Positions 8,845 to 16,261 of a stretch of 64,000 nucleotides of DNA are shown piece after piece (the first letter of the stretch is position 1; every line of letters begins with the position of its first letter). Source of the DNA: Mycolicibacterium fortuitum subsp. fortuitum (GTDB taxonomy: Bacteria > Actinomycetota > Actinomycetes > Mycobacteriales > Mycobacteriaceae); assembly GCF_022179545.1 (NCBI RefSeq), contig NZ_AP025518.1, positions 4,836,001-4,900,000 of the forward strand, given 5' to 3'. The position numbers and the translations under genes were made by a program. The notes beneath the pieces were generated by a model. It had not been told where the DNA came from, did no database searches, and was given only the letters and a program-made list of their open reading frames with translations.

Positions 8845-9702
8845 TCAGCCCGCCAGGAACTCCGCGACCTCGCCCGCCACGCGGCGCCCTTGAGCCCGCC
8901 CCGCCCGGGCCGACGGCACCCGGCACGCCGGATCGAGCGGGTTCTTGCCGAATGCGGCGAGCGCGGCATCGTCGGCGAAGATGCCGAGTGAGCGTCCGTC
9001 GAAGCCGTCGACCTCCTCAGCCGCGCCGGTACCGAACGGCGACGGTGTCGAACGGCCCTGCGGCACCAGGGCGACAGCGGTGTCGCAGTCGGCGGCCAGC
9101 GCCATGTTGACCGCGCTGCCTATGCCGCCGTCCATGAACCTGCGGCCGTCGATGGTCACCACCGGCCATACCGCGGGCACCGCGCAGCTGGCGGCGACAG
9201 CGTCGACCAGCGACACCCCGGACTTGCGGTCCAGCGTCACCAGCTCACCGGTGTCGATGTCGATCGCCGAGATCCGCAGTATCCGGTCGGGCCAGTCGTG
9301 CGAGGGCAGGCGCGCCTCGATCACCTTGCGCCGTACGGCCGGGTCCACCGTGGCAGTGGCGGCCGCGACGGCACCGATGCCCTGCAGCTTCTGCGCCTTG
9401 GTGGTGTTGGGTGTCAGCATGGCCTTGACGAACAGGTCGGTGACGTTGTCGATGCTCACCCCTGGGTCGAGCTCAGCGGAGACGGCACCGATCTGACGCT
9501 CGTACAGGTCCCCCAGCGGCAGACCGCTGCCGAGCTGTGCCGACACCGTCGAACCTGCCGATGTGCCGACCAGCACTTCGGCGGCCAGCAACGCATCGGC
9601 TGTTTCGGGGGCTTCGTCGGCGATGCCCTGAAGGATGCCGGTCTCCCAGGCGATGCCCGCGATACCGCCGCCGGCGAGCACCAGTGCGCGTTTGGAGGTC
9701 AC
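8845..9702 (-). CDS. Patatin-like phospholipase (Rv1062-like)
   Basis: With GTG 9702 as start the protein has 285 residues, the length recalled for Rv1062. Motifs are the oxyanion loop GGGIAG (10-15), nucleophile GTSAGS and the dyad DGG. It is a second patatin subclass, distinct from its convergent neighbour. The frame extends upstream into the amidotransferase gene, but homology begins at VTSKRALVLAGGG. It lies 47 nt downstream of the class II glutamine amidotransferase gene in the same direction, so the two may be cotranscribed. The substrate is unknown. Confidence 0.8.
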   Translation of the reverse strand: MTSKRALVLAGGGIAGIAWETGILQGIADEAPETADALLAAEVLVGTSAGSTVSAQLGSGLPLGDLYERQIGAVSAELDPGVSIDNVTDLFVKAMLTPNTTKAQKLQGIGAVAAATATVDPAVRRKVIEARLPSHDWPDRILRISAIDIDTGELVTLDRKSGVSLVDAVAASCAVPAVWPVVTIDGRRFMDGGIGSAVNMALAADCDTAVALVPQGRSTPSPFGTGAAEEVDGFDGRSLGIFADDAALAAFGKNPLDPACRVPSARAGRAQGRRVAGEVAEFLAG

Positions 9703-9749
9703 GACAGTCGAGTGTGCCAGGGCCCCGGGTCCGGACTGGACAGCGGCGG

Positions 9750-10604
9750 TCACGCGTGCTGCGATGCTGCGGCCTTCGCGGACAGGTCGTCGCGGCGCAG
9801 CAAGTGGCGCGGCGGGTCCGGGAACACCACCTGGGTGTTGATCCGCAGATCCGCGTCGACGTGCACGAGCTCGCCGGGTTCGATGGGCCGCCAGCGCTCG
9901 CCATCCATCGGCTCGCTGGCGAACAGTACGGACGGGTGGGTGGTCAGGTGTTCGGATTCGGCGCGGATCCGCGGGCTGCGTACGCGCAGCCTTCGTTCGT
10001 CGGGGTGTCTGCGGTCGAGCGCGTACAACTCGTGGGTATCCGGGTAGCGCAGAGCCCACATGTCGGTGGCGGTGCTGAGCAGGAGATTGACGGCGTAGAT
10101 CGGCACGTTGTCGGCCAGCCAGCCGATGGCGTCGACAAGTCCCGCGCCGACGTCACCGTGATGGGCCCGGGCAGCGGCGGTGATGAGCGCGAACACGCGT
10201 TCGGAGTCGGTCTGACCTTCGACGAGGTCGGCCACCCCTAGTTCGCGGATCCGGTCGTCGAGGGCGTCCAGGCCTTCGACGACGCCGTTGTGCGCGAAGA
10301 TCCGATCGTCCTGGAGAAACGGATGGGTGTTGGCCACGTCGAGCGCCCCCGTCGAGGCATAACGGACGTGCGCGATGAAGGTGGTGGCGGTGACATCATG
10401 TGCCTCCGTGGCGAATTCGCAATCCCGCCATGCTGCCACGGGCTCCTTGTGTACCACGGCGACACCGTCGGGCCCGAAAACACCGAGCCCGGTGCCATCG
10501 GGGTTTTGTCTGCTCTGTTCGGCGAGGTTGTCCGGAGCATCGAGCAGCCAGAAGGTCGCCGGCACCAGCCGGCGGCCGGCGTGCATACCGAACAATCGGC
10601 ACAT
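9750..10604 (-). CDS. Class II glutamine amidotransferase domain protein (Rv1061-like)
   Basis: The protein begins MCRLFGMHAG, so removal of Met exposes Cys2 as the N-terminal nucleophile of class II (Ntn-type) glutamine amidotransferases. HVRYASTG and THPF..HNG motifs of the YafJ/EgtC-like group follow. At 284 residues it contains only the glutaminase domain, so ammonia or glutamyl transfer must use a partner or another amide substrate. EgtC, the related ergothioneine enzyme, is a possible analogue, but no egt genes lie nearby. It precedes the Rv1062-like patatin. Confidence 0.8.
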   Translation of the reverse strand: MCRLFGMHAGRRLVPATFWLLDAPDNLAEQSRQNPDGTGLGVFGPDGVAVVHKEPVAAWRDCEFATEAHDVTATTFIAHVRYASTGALDVANTHPFLQDDRIFAHNGVVEGLDALDDRIRELGVADLVEGQTDSERVFALITAAARAHHGDVGAGLVDAIGWLADNVPIYAVNLLLSTATDMWALRYPDTHELYALDRRHPDERRLRVRSPRIRAESEHLTTHPSVLFASEPMDGERWRPIEPGELVHVDADLRINTQVVFPDPPRHLLRRDDLSAKAAASQHA

Positions 10605-10669
10605 CGCCTCAACGCACCTGATGAAGTGCCATGATTTCCGATAGTAGCCGCGTTGACGAAGGGAATGCC

Positions 10670-11725
10670 ATGACCTCCGATCTGGGGCCGACGATGCGGG
10701 CCGAGCGTTTCTACGCCGACACCAAAAGGGTTGTGGTGGAGGATGTTCCGATCCCGGAGCCGGGCCCGGGCGAGGTCCTGGTCGAGGTGGCGTTCTGCGG
10801 GATCTGCCATTCTGACCTCAGCTTGATCAACGGCACCTTCCCCGCGCAGGCCCCGGTGGTCACCCAGGGGCATGAGGCCTCGGGCACCATCGCCAGGCTG
10901 GGCCCGGACGTCACCGGCTGGGCCGAGGGCGACCGCGTCATCGTCGCGGCGGGCCGGCCGTGTATGGCCTGCCCGAACTGCAGACGCGGCGACATTGCCA
11001 ACTGCATGCGAATCCAGTTGATGGCGTTCGCATATGACGGGGCGTGGGCGGAATACACGCTGGCCCAGGCAGTCGGCCTGACGCGCGTTCCCGACAACGT
11101 GCCGCTGGAGCAGGCCGCGATCCTGGCCGATGCGGTATCGACGCCGTACGGCGCGGTGGTGCGCACCGGCAAGGTCGGCATCGGCGAGTCGGTCGGGGTG
11201 TGGGGGCTCGGTGGCGTCGGCACGCACATCGCGCAGCTGGCCCGGCTGGTGGGCGCGGTGCCCGTAGTGGCCGTCGACATCAAGTCCGAGGTGCTGGAGC
11301 GGGCATTGGAGCTCGGCGCCGATTACGCGTTTCACGCCGACGACGACAGGCTCGGAGAGAAGATCGCCGACGTCACCGGTGGGCGTGGACTGGATGTTGC
11401 GTTCGACGCCGTGGGGCTCAAGTCGACGTTCGAGCAGGCGCTGAGCCAGCTGACCGTCGGGGGCCGGCTGATCGCCGTCGGGATGAGTTCCCAGGAACCG
11501 ACCATCGGCCCGACGTCGATGTTCGGGCTGACCCAGAAACAGGTGCTCGGCCACCTGGGCTATCAGAACGTCGACATTTCCACGCTGGCCACGCTGGTAT
11601 CGCTGGGGCGCCTGGACCTTTCCCGCTCGATCAGCGAGATCGTGTCGCTGGAGGACATCGCCCTCGGCATCGACAAGCTGGAACGTCAGGAGGGCAATCC
11701 GATTCGGATCCTGGTGCGGCCTTGA
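10670..11725 (+). CDS. Zinc-dependent medium-chain alcohol dehydrogenase
   Basis: The 351-residue MDR protein has the catalytic-zinc motif GHEASG and ligand region CGICHSD. A structural zinc site is suggested by C..C..C (CMACPNCRRGDIANC). The nucleotide-binding motif is GLGGVG. The family oxidises alcohols or reduces aldehydes with NAD(P). ATG 10670 is chosen because GAAGGGAA precedes it; an upstream ATG (10631) adds an unconserved extension. It converges with the dihydrodipicolinate-reductase-like gene. The substrate is unknown. Confidence 0.85.
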   Translation: MTSDLGPTMRAERFYADTKRVVVEDVPIPEPGPGEVLVEVAFCGICHSDLSLINGTFPAQAPVVTQGHEASGTIARLGPDVTGWAEGDRVIVAAGRPCMACPNCRRGDIANCMRIQLMAFAYDGAWAEYTLAQAVGLTRVPDNVPLEQAAILADAVSTPYGAVVRTGKVGIGESVGVWGLGGVGTHIAQLARLVGAVPVVAVDIKSEVLERALELGADYAFHADDDRLGEKIADVTGGRGLDVAFDAVGLKSTFEQALSQLTVGGRLIAVGMSSQEPTIGPTSMFGLTQKQVLGHLGYQNVDISTLATLVSLGRLDLSRSISEIVSLEDIALGIDKLERQEGNPIRILVRP

Positions 11726-11791
11726 GATCGAAGGACGTCGAGCGTGGCCTGTGTGCGAGATTCGGCGGAAATCTCGGCCCCGAGCCAACAC

Positions 11792-12841
11792 TCACCGCAG
11801 ACCGGGCGCTGCCTTCCCGCTGATCAGCGGCAGATCCGGGTAGGTCACCACACCGGGCGCGGCAGCGCACACCGCGGGCACCGAGTTGACGCAGTGCGCG
11901 GCGGTGGCGACGACACCCGACTCGGGACCGTCCTCGCCGGCCTCGGACTGGAAGCCCTTGATGATGACCGTGAAGTCCGGGTTGCCCCGGACCTCCATCT
12001 CGTAACGCTGCCCGGCCGGACCGAAAGTCCATGCGGGGTCCAGGTTTTCCTCGCCCATCAGCCAGTTCACGGTGACCCGGACGACCGGCTTGTCATCGAC
12101 GAGGGCCTCCCAGTGGAATTTGCGGCCGGCCACCTGGCCGGGTTCGATCACACCGATCGGTGAGTCGATGGGCGCGGTGGCCACCGCGATCTCCTGGGTC
12201 GCCCGGATCCGCGGGTCGATCTTGAATCCGACGTGGTCGACGACCATCTTCACGGCCTGGATGAAGCCGCCGTCGAGCATCTTCTGCATGGGCCCGCTAA
12301 GGGCGGTGTCGGGTGTTCCGCCGAATCCCATGACGTGGCGCACCACGTCGGGCGCATCATAGGTCCGCAGATCGGAGAACTCTTCGGCGCGAACGAAGTT
12401 CACCCCGGTGGCCATCGCAGAGAACACCAGCGGGAACTTCTCGCTGATGCCGCCGGGGGCGATGCCGGTGCCGTGCAGCGTGGCGTTGCCTTCCAAGGCG
12501 GCTTCCCGCATCGGCGCGGCCTGCTTCTCACTCGGGTACAGCCAGCCGACGGGGGTGATGACGTTCTTGCCCGAGCGCAGCAGCGCCGCCACCTCGTCGG
12601 GGTTGGGGATCAGCGGCGAGTAGATCACCGCGTCGGCCTCGAGTGCCAGGATCTCCTCGACGCTGTTGGTCGCGGTGACCCCGAGCGGCTCGGTGCCGAT
12701 GAGCTCGCCGACGTCCTTGCCGTTCTTGGAGTCCGAGTGCACCCAGCAGCCGACCAGCTCCAGGTCGGGGTGTTCGAGCACGCCCCTGATGGCGGCCACA
12801 CCGACGCCACCGGTTGCCCACTGCACGACTTTGAGCGTCAA
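11792..12841 (-). CDS. Dihydrodipicolinate reductase-like NAD(P)-binding protein (Rv1059-like)
   Basis: The 349-residue protein has an N-terminal Rossmann domain (MTLKVVQWATGGVGVAAIRG) like dihydrodipicolinate reductase, but a longer C-terminal part unlike DapB. Many actinobacteria carry such proteins near lipid or steroid genes; the reaction is unknown. The start is TTG with a strong AGGAGG site 4 nt upstream. A perfect match to the KstR operator pattern lies 20 nt upstream of the start, suggesting control by the cholesterol-catabolism repressor. A small membrane ORF lies just upstream on the same strand. Confidence 0.8.
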   Translation of the reverse strand: MTLKVVQWATGGVGVAAIRGVLEHPDLELVGCWVHSDSKNGKDVGELIGTEPLGVTATNSVEEILALEADAVIYSPLIPNPDEVAALLRSGKNVITPVGWLYPSEKQAAPMREAALEGNATLHGTGIAPGGISEKFPLVFSAMATGVNFVRAEEFSDLRTYDAPDVVRHVMGFGGTPDTALSGPMQKMLDGGFIQAVKMVVDHVGFKIDPRIRATQEIAVATAPIDSPIGVIEPGQVAGRKFHWEALVDDKPVVRVTVNWLMGEENLDPAWTFGPAGQRYEMEVRGNPDFTVIIKGFQSEAGEDGPESGVVATAAHCVNSVPAVCAAAPGVVTYPDLPLISGKAAPGLR

Positions 12842-12860
12842 GACCCCTCCTCGGCGAAAC

Positions 12861-12874
12861 TAGAACACGTTCTA
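12861..12874. promoter_or_regulatory. KstR-type operator
   Basis: TAGAACACGTTCTA fits the published KstR pattern TnnAACnnGTTnnA with 6-bp inverted arms. KstR represses sterol-degradation genes in mycobacteria. The site lies just upstream of the Rv1059-like gene and overlaps the stop codon of the small ORF 12872-13009. Confidence 0.65.
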
Positions 12875-13009
12875 CTGGTCTACACCACCCTCGTCGCCAG
12901 CGGAAGTACGTTCACGCCGCGCGACGTAGGAGACCACGAGCACCACGAGGACAGCGGGGAGAAACGCGGGAACGGTGAGCAGCAGGGAATGGTCGGCGAG
13001 GTAGGTCAT
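12872..13009 (-). CDS. Small single-span membrane protein (45 residues)
   Basis: The ORF begins MTYLADHSLLLTVPAFLPAV. One hydrophobic helix (about residues 9-30) runs into the basic stop-transfer stretch ARRER and an acidic tail. An AAGGGG precedes the ATG. Codons mostly end in G or C in the helix region. It lies 30 nt upstream of the Rv1059-like gene in the same direction and could be cotranscribed with it. The function is unknown; it resembles the many small helical proteins found beside mycobacterial membrane enzymes. Confidence 0.5.
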   Translation of the reverse strand: MTYLADHSLLLTVPAFLPAVLVVLVVSYVARRERTSAGDEGGVDQ

Positions 13010-13078
13010 GCCCCTTGGACGAGACAACCCCGCTGATCGTGACTGTCACATCCGGCCGGGCTGCGCCGTCTGACGGGT

Positions 13079-13465
13079 ATGCAGATGAAATTCATTCAGT
13101 TCACCGTGGTGGCGTCGTTGAGCATGCTGGTGACCGGAGTGTGGATGCGCATCGACCCCGCGTCGTTCGCCGAGTGGGCCAACTGGCCGAACCATGTCCA
13201 TTTCCTGCACGACGCCGGCGTCTTCCAGATCGGGATCGCGGTGACGATGCTGTTCGCGCTGTGGTGGCGCGACGTGATCGCCGTGGTGTTGGCAGGGTTC
13301 CTGGTGGCCAACACGCTGCACGCGGTCAATCACTTCCTGGACCGCGACGGCGGCAATCCGTCGGACTGGTGGCAGCTCGGGGTGTTCTCGCTGCTGGCCG
13401 CGGCCGCCTTGACGGTGCGGTTGCGTCAACTCCAGTTGAAGACGATTGACCCGGTTTCGCGATGA
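13079..13465 (+). CDS. Small integral membrane protein (128 residues)
   Basis: The protein has four hydrophobic segments (about residues 7-23, 46-62, 66-84, 100-117) with a His-containing middle (NHVHFLHDAG, NTLHAVNHFLD). No family is recognised with certainty; the pattern resembles small four-helix DoxX/DUF4345-like proteins. The ATG follows a region with no strong ribosome site, and starting at the second Met (13085) is possible. The promoter of the downstream thiolase gene lies within and just past its 3' end. Confidence 0.6.
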   Translation: MQMKFIQFTVVASLSMLVTGVWMRIDPASFAEWANWPNHVHFLHDAGVFQIGIAVTMLFALWWRDVIAVVLAGFLVANTLHAVNHFLDRDGGNPSDWWQLGVFSLLAAAALTVRLRQLQLKTIDPVSR

Positions 13466-13473
13466 AGTATGTT
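13446..13473 (+). promoter_or_regulatory. Promoter of the Ltp1-like gene (leaderless)
   Basis: TTGACC (13446-13451), a 16-nt spacer and TATGTT (13468-13473) form a good SigA-type promoter. The -10 ends 7 nt before the ATG at 13481, predicting a leaderless transcript and favouring that ATG over the one at 13469. Confidence 0.6.
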
Positions 13474-13480
13474 CCGTTGC

Positions 13481-14671
13481 ATGGCTAACAAAGTGTTCGT
13501 CGTCGGTGTGGGGATGACGAAGTTCGAGAAACCAGGGCGACGCGAGGGTTGGGACTACCCGGACATGGCGCGCGAGTCTGGCACCAAGGCGCTCGAGGAC
13601 GCCGGCATCTCCTACGACCAGGTGCAGCAGGGCTACGTCGGGTATTGCTCGGGTGATTCCACCTCGGGTCAGCGCGCGCTGTACGAGCTGGGCATGACCG
13701 GCATCCCGATCGTCAACGTCAACAACAACTGTTCGACCGGCTCGACCGCGCTTTACCTTGCCGCACAGGCGATCCGCGGCGGACTGGCCGACTGCACCAT
13801 CGCGCTGGGCTTCGAGAAGATGCAGCCCGGTTCGCTTCAGGCGGGTGCGCAGGACCGCGAATCTCCGCTGGGCAAGCACGTCAAGGCCCTGGCCGAGATC
13901 GACGAGTTCGCCTTCCCCGTCGCGCCGTGGATGTTCGGCGCCGCCGGCCGTGAGCACATGAAGAAATATGGAAGCACTGCAGAACATTTTGCAAAAATCG
14001 GCTTCAAGAACCACAAGCACTCGGTGAACAACCCCTACGCGCAGTTCCAGGACGAGTACACCCTCGACGACATCCTGGCCGCCAAGATGATCTCCGATCC
14101 GCTGACCAAGCTGCAGTGCTCCCCCACCTCCGACGGGTCGGGTGCGGCGATCGTGGCCAGCGAGGCGTTCGTCGACAAGCACGGGCTGGCCGGCCAGGCC
14201 GTCGAGATCGTCGGCCAGGCCATGACCACCGACTTCGCCTCGACCTTCGACGGCAGCGCGGCCAACATCATCGGCTACGACATGAATGTCCAAGCAGCAC
14301 AGCAGGTTTACGCACAGTCCGGCCTGGGCCCGGAGGACTTCCAGGTCATCGAGCTACACGACTGCTTCTCTGCCAACGAGCTGCTGCTGTACGAAGCCCT
14401 GGGCCTGTGCGGCGAGGGTGAGGCCCCGCGGCTGATCGACAACAACGACACCACCTACGGCGGTCGTTGGGTGGTCAACCCGTCGGGCGGGCTGATCTCC
14501 AAGGGCCACCCGCTGGGTGCGACGGGTCTGGCCCAGTGCTCCGAGCTGACCTGGCAGTTGCGCGGCACCGCCGACAAGCGCCAGGTCGACGGCGTCACCG
14601 CCGCACTCCAGCACAACATCGGCCTCGGCGGCGCCGCCGTCGTGACGGCCTACCAGCGCGCAGAGCGCTAG
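13481..14671 (+). CDS. ltp1: Lipid-transfer protein / thiolase, Ltp1-like
   Basis: The 396-residue protein has the thiolase fold with the nucleophilic Cys in NNNCSTGST (C84), a conserved [10 protein letters not shown] region and C-terminal [15 protein letters not shown]. This is the SCPx-thiolase group, and the sequence is very close to what is recalled for M. tuberculosis Ltp1 (Rv2790c). Such proteins cleave or retro-aldol-cleave acyl-CoA chains, often in sterol or fatty-acid breakdown. The first ATG (13469) is out-competed by the leaderless arrangement at 13481. A strong bidirectional terminator follows. Confidence 0.85.
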   Translation: MANKVFVVGVGMTKFEKPGRREGWDYPDMARESGTKALEDAGISYDQVQQGYVGYCSGDSTSGQRALYELGMTGIPIVNVNNNCSTGSTALYLAAQAIRGGLADCTIALGFEKMQPGSLQAGAQDRESPLGKHVKALAEIDEFAFPVAPWMFGAAGREHMKKYGSTAEHFAKIGFKNHKHSVNNPYAQFQDEYTLDDILAAKMISDPLTKLQCSPTSDGSGAAIVASEAFVDKHGLAGQAVEIVGQAMTTDFASTFDGSAANIIGYDMNVQAAQQVYAQSGLGPEDFQVIELHDCFSANELLLYEALGLCGEGEAPRLIDNNDTTYGGRWVVNPSGGLISKGHPLGATGLAQCSELTWQLRGTADKRQVDGVTAALQHNIGLGGAAVVTAYQRAER

Positions 14672-14682
14672 CCCTTTCCCTG

Positions 14683-14743
14683 CGCGAGCAGACGTGAAAA
14701 CCCCATTTCGCAGCCAAATTAGGGGTTTTCGCGTCTGCTCGCG
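14683..14743. terminator. Bidirectional terminator between ltp1 and tetR
   Basis: Two 22-nt arms (14683-14704 and 14722-14743) pair with a single G-U wobble around a 17-nt loop. The A4/T4 blocks lie inside the arms, and the hairpin sits between convergent genes. Confidence 0.75.
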
Positions 14744-14750
14744 GGAGGAC

Positions 14751-15356
14751 TCAGCCCGTCAACATCGCGTCGATCAATCGGTGTAAAACCTGCCTGATCT
14801 CGCGGCGGGCCTTCTTCGGATCCTCGGCGGTGGCGATGGCCATGGCCGCCTCGTCGAGCGCACCGATCAGCACATGCGCCAGCGCCCGCACCGGCTGCTT
14901 GGCGAGCTGGCCGGCCTTGATCGCCTCGGCCAGCAGTTGTTCGGTCATACCGAGGCTGTAGCGCTGCGCGACATCACGGAAACCAGCCCAGCCGAGCACG
15001 CTCGGCGCGTCGAGCAGGATCAGCTGCCGCACCTCGGGGTCACCGGACACCTCCAGCCAGGCGTCGACCGCGGCCCGGATCGCGTCGGCCGGCGTGCTCG
15101 CGCCCGACGCGGCCACCGCCTCCGCCAGCCGGACCATCACGTCCTGTTCCACCGCCTCCGCGACCGCCAGGAAAAGCGCTGCCTTGTCGGCGAATTGGTG
15201 GTACATCGCGCCGCGGGTCACCCCCGCGGCGGTGGCGATCTCGGGCGTTCCCACCTCTGCGTAACCGCGTTCACCCCACAGCCGCCGGGCGGCCGAGATC
15301 AACGCCTCACGGGTCGCCGCGGAGCGCTCTTCCTGGGTACGTCTCTTGTTTTCCAT
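14751..15356 (-). CDS. TetR-family regulator (partner of hydrolase 15419-16249)
   Basis: The 201-residue protein has an N-terminal HTH (TPEIATAAGVTRGAMYHQFADKAALF) and a ligand domain ending IGALDEAAMAIATAEDPKKARR. That C-terminal motif recurs in the TetR at 27346-27948, so the two are paralogues. ATG 15356 (MENKRR) is chosen as the natural N-terminus; the frame continues upstream into the intergenic operator region. It is divergent from an alpha/beta-hydrolase and probably represses both itself and that gene through direct repeats in the 62-nt gap. Confidence 0.85.
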   Translation of the reverse strand: MENKRRTQEERSAATREALISAARRLWGERGYAEVGTPEIATAAGVTRGAMYHQFADKAALFLAVAEAVEQDVMVRLAEAVAASGASTPADAIRAAVDAWLEVSGDPEVRQLILLDAPSVLGWAGFRDVAQRYSLGMTEQLLAEAIKAGQLAKQPVRALAHVLIGALDEAAMAIATAEDPKKARREIRQVLHRLIDAMLTG

Positions 15357-15361
15357 ACACC

Positions 15362-15393
15362 CTGTTGGTAAGTTACGGACACGCTGTTTGTAA
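15362..15393. promoter_or_regulatory. Direct repeats CTGTTKGTAA in the tetR/hydrolase gap
   Basis: CTGTTGGTAA (15362-15371) and CTGTTTGTAA (15384-15393) start 22 bp apart, about two helical turns, between the divergent genes. They are a candidate binding site for the adjacent TetR. Confidence 0.4.
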
Positions 15394-15418
15394 ATGTGTA
15401 TCGAGCTGGGAGTCATCC

Positions 15419-16249
15419 ATGTCGACCATTGAGATTAACGCCGGAACCATCCACTACGAGGAATTCGGGCCAACCGACGGCAGGCCGGTCGTCTTCGTCC
15501 ACGGCTACATGATGGGCGGTCAATTGTGGCGGCAGGTGAGCTCCCGCCTGGCCGCGCGCGGGCTGCGGTGCATCGTTCCGACCTGGCCTCTGGGCGCCCA
15601 CCCCGAGCCGCTGCGCCCCGGTGCCGACCGCACCATCCACGGAGTGGCCGGCATCGTCGCCGACACCCTGACCGCGCTGGATTTGGACGACGTCGTGCTG
15701 GTCGGCAACGACACCGGCGGTGTGGTGACGCAACTGGTCGCCGTGCACCACCCGGAGCGCGTCGGTGCCCTCGTGCTGACGAGTTGCGATGCGTTCGAAC
15801 ACTTTCCGCCGCCTATCCTCAAGCCGGTGATCCTGGGCGCGCGAAACAAGGCGCTGTTCCGCGTGGGCGCCCAGGCGATGCGGATCCCCGTGGTGCGCCG
15901 GCGGTCGTTCGACGGGTTGGCACACTCGAACATCGACGCGTTCACCCGCGAATGGGTACGGACCACGCTGTCGAATCCGGGGATTGTCGAGGATCTCCGG
16001 CAGTTCTCCCTGTCGCTGCGCACCGAGGTCACCACCGGCGTGGCCGCCCGACTGCCGGAATTCGACAGGCCGACACTCGTCGCATGGTCGGCCGACGACC
16101 TGTTCTTCGAGATCAGCGACGGCAAGCGGTTGGCCGACATCATCCCGAATGCGCGGTTCGAAATCATCGAAGGCGCCCGCACCTACTCTATGGTCGACCG
16201 GCCGGACCGGCTGGCCGATCTGCTGTCGACCATCGCCGTGCGCACCTGA
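15419..16249 (+). CDS. Alpha/beta-hydrolase fold protein with atypical active site (GNDTG)
   Basis: The 276-residue protein has the fold's HGYMMGG oxyanion loop. The nucleophile elbow is GNDTG, with Asp98 where Ser is usual. Asp nucleophiles occur in haloalkane dehalogenases and epoxide hydrolases. The usual catalytic-His region reads GARTYSMVDRP (about 252-262) with no His. It may therefore be a non-canonical enzyme or a ligand-binding protein. GGGAG precedes ATG 15419. The divergent TetR is the likely regulator, and a related hydrolase/TetR pair lies at 26.4-27.9 kb. Confidence 0.75.
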   Translation: MSTIEINAGTIHYEEFGPTDGRPVVFVHGYMMGGQLWRQVSSRLAARGLRCIVPTWPLGAHPEPLRPGADRTIHGVAGIVADTLTALDLDDVVLVGNDTGGVVTQLVAVHHPERVGALVLTSCDAFEHFPPPILKPVILGARNKALFRVGAQAMRIPVVRRRSFDGLAHSNIDAFTREWVRTTLSNPGIVEDLRQFSLSLRTEVTTGVAARLPEFDRPTLVAWSADDLFFEISDGKRLADIIPNARFEIIEGARTYSMVDRPDRLADLLSTIAVRT

Positions 16250-16261
16250 GCCCCGCGAGCA

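Noticed and set aside
12233..13036. 267-residue plus-strand ORF
   Set aside because: It is antisense to the Rv1059-like gene, His/Gly/Arg-rich, and without a family or ribosome site.
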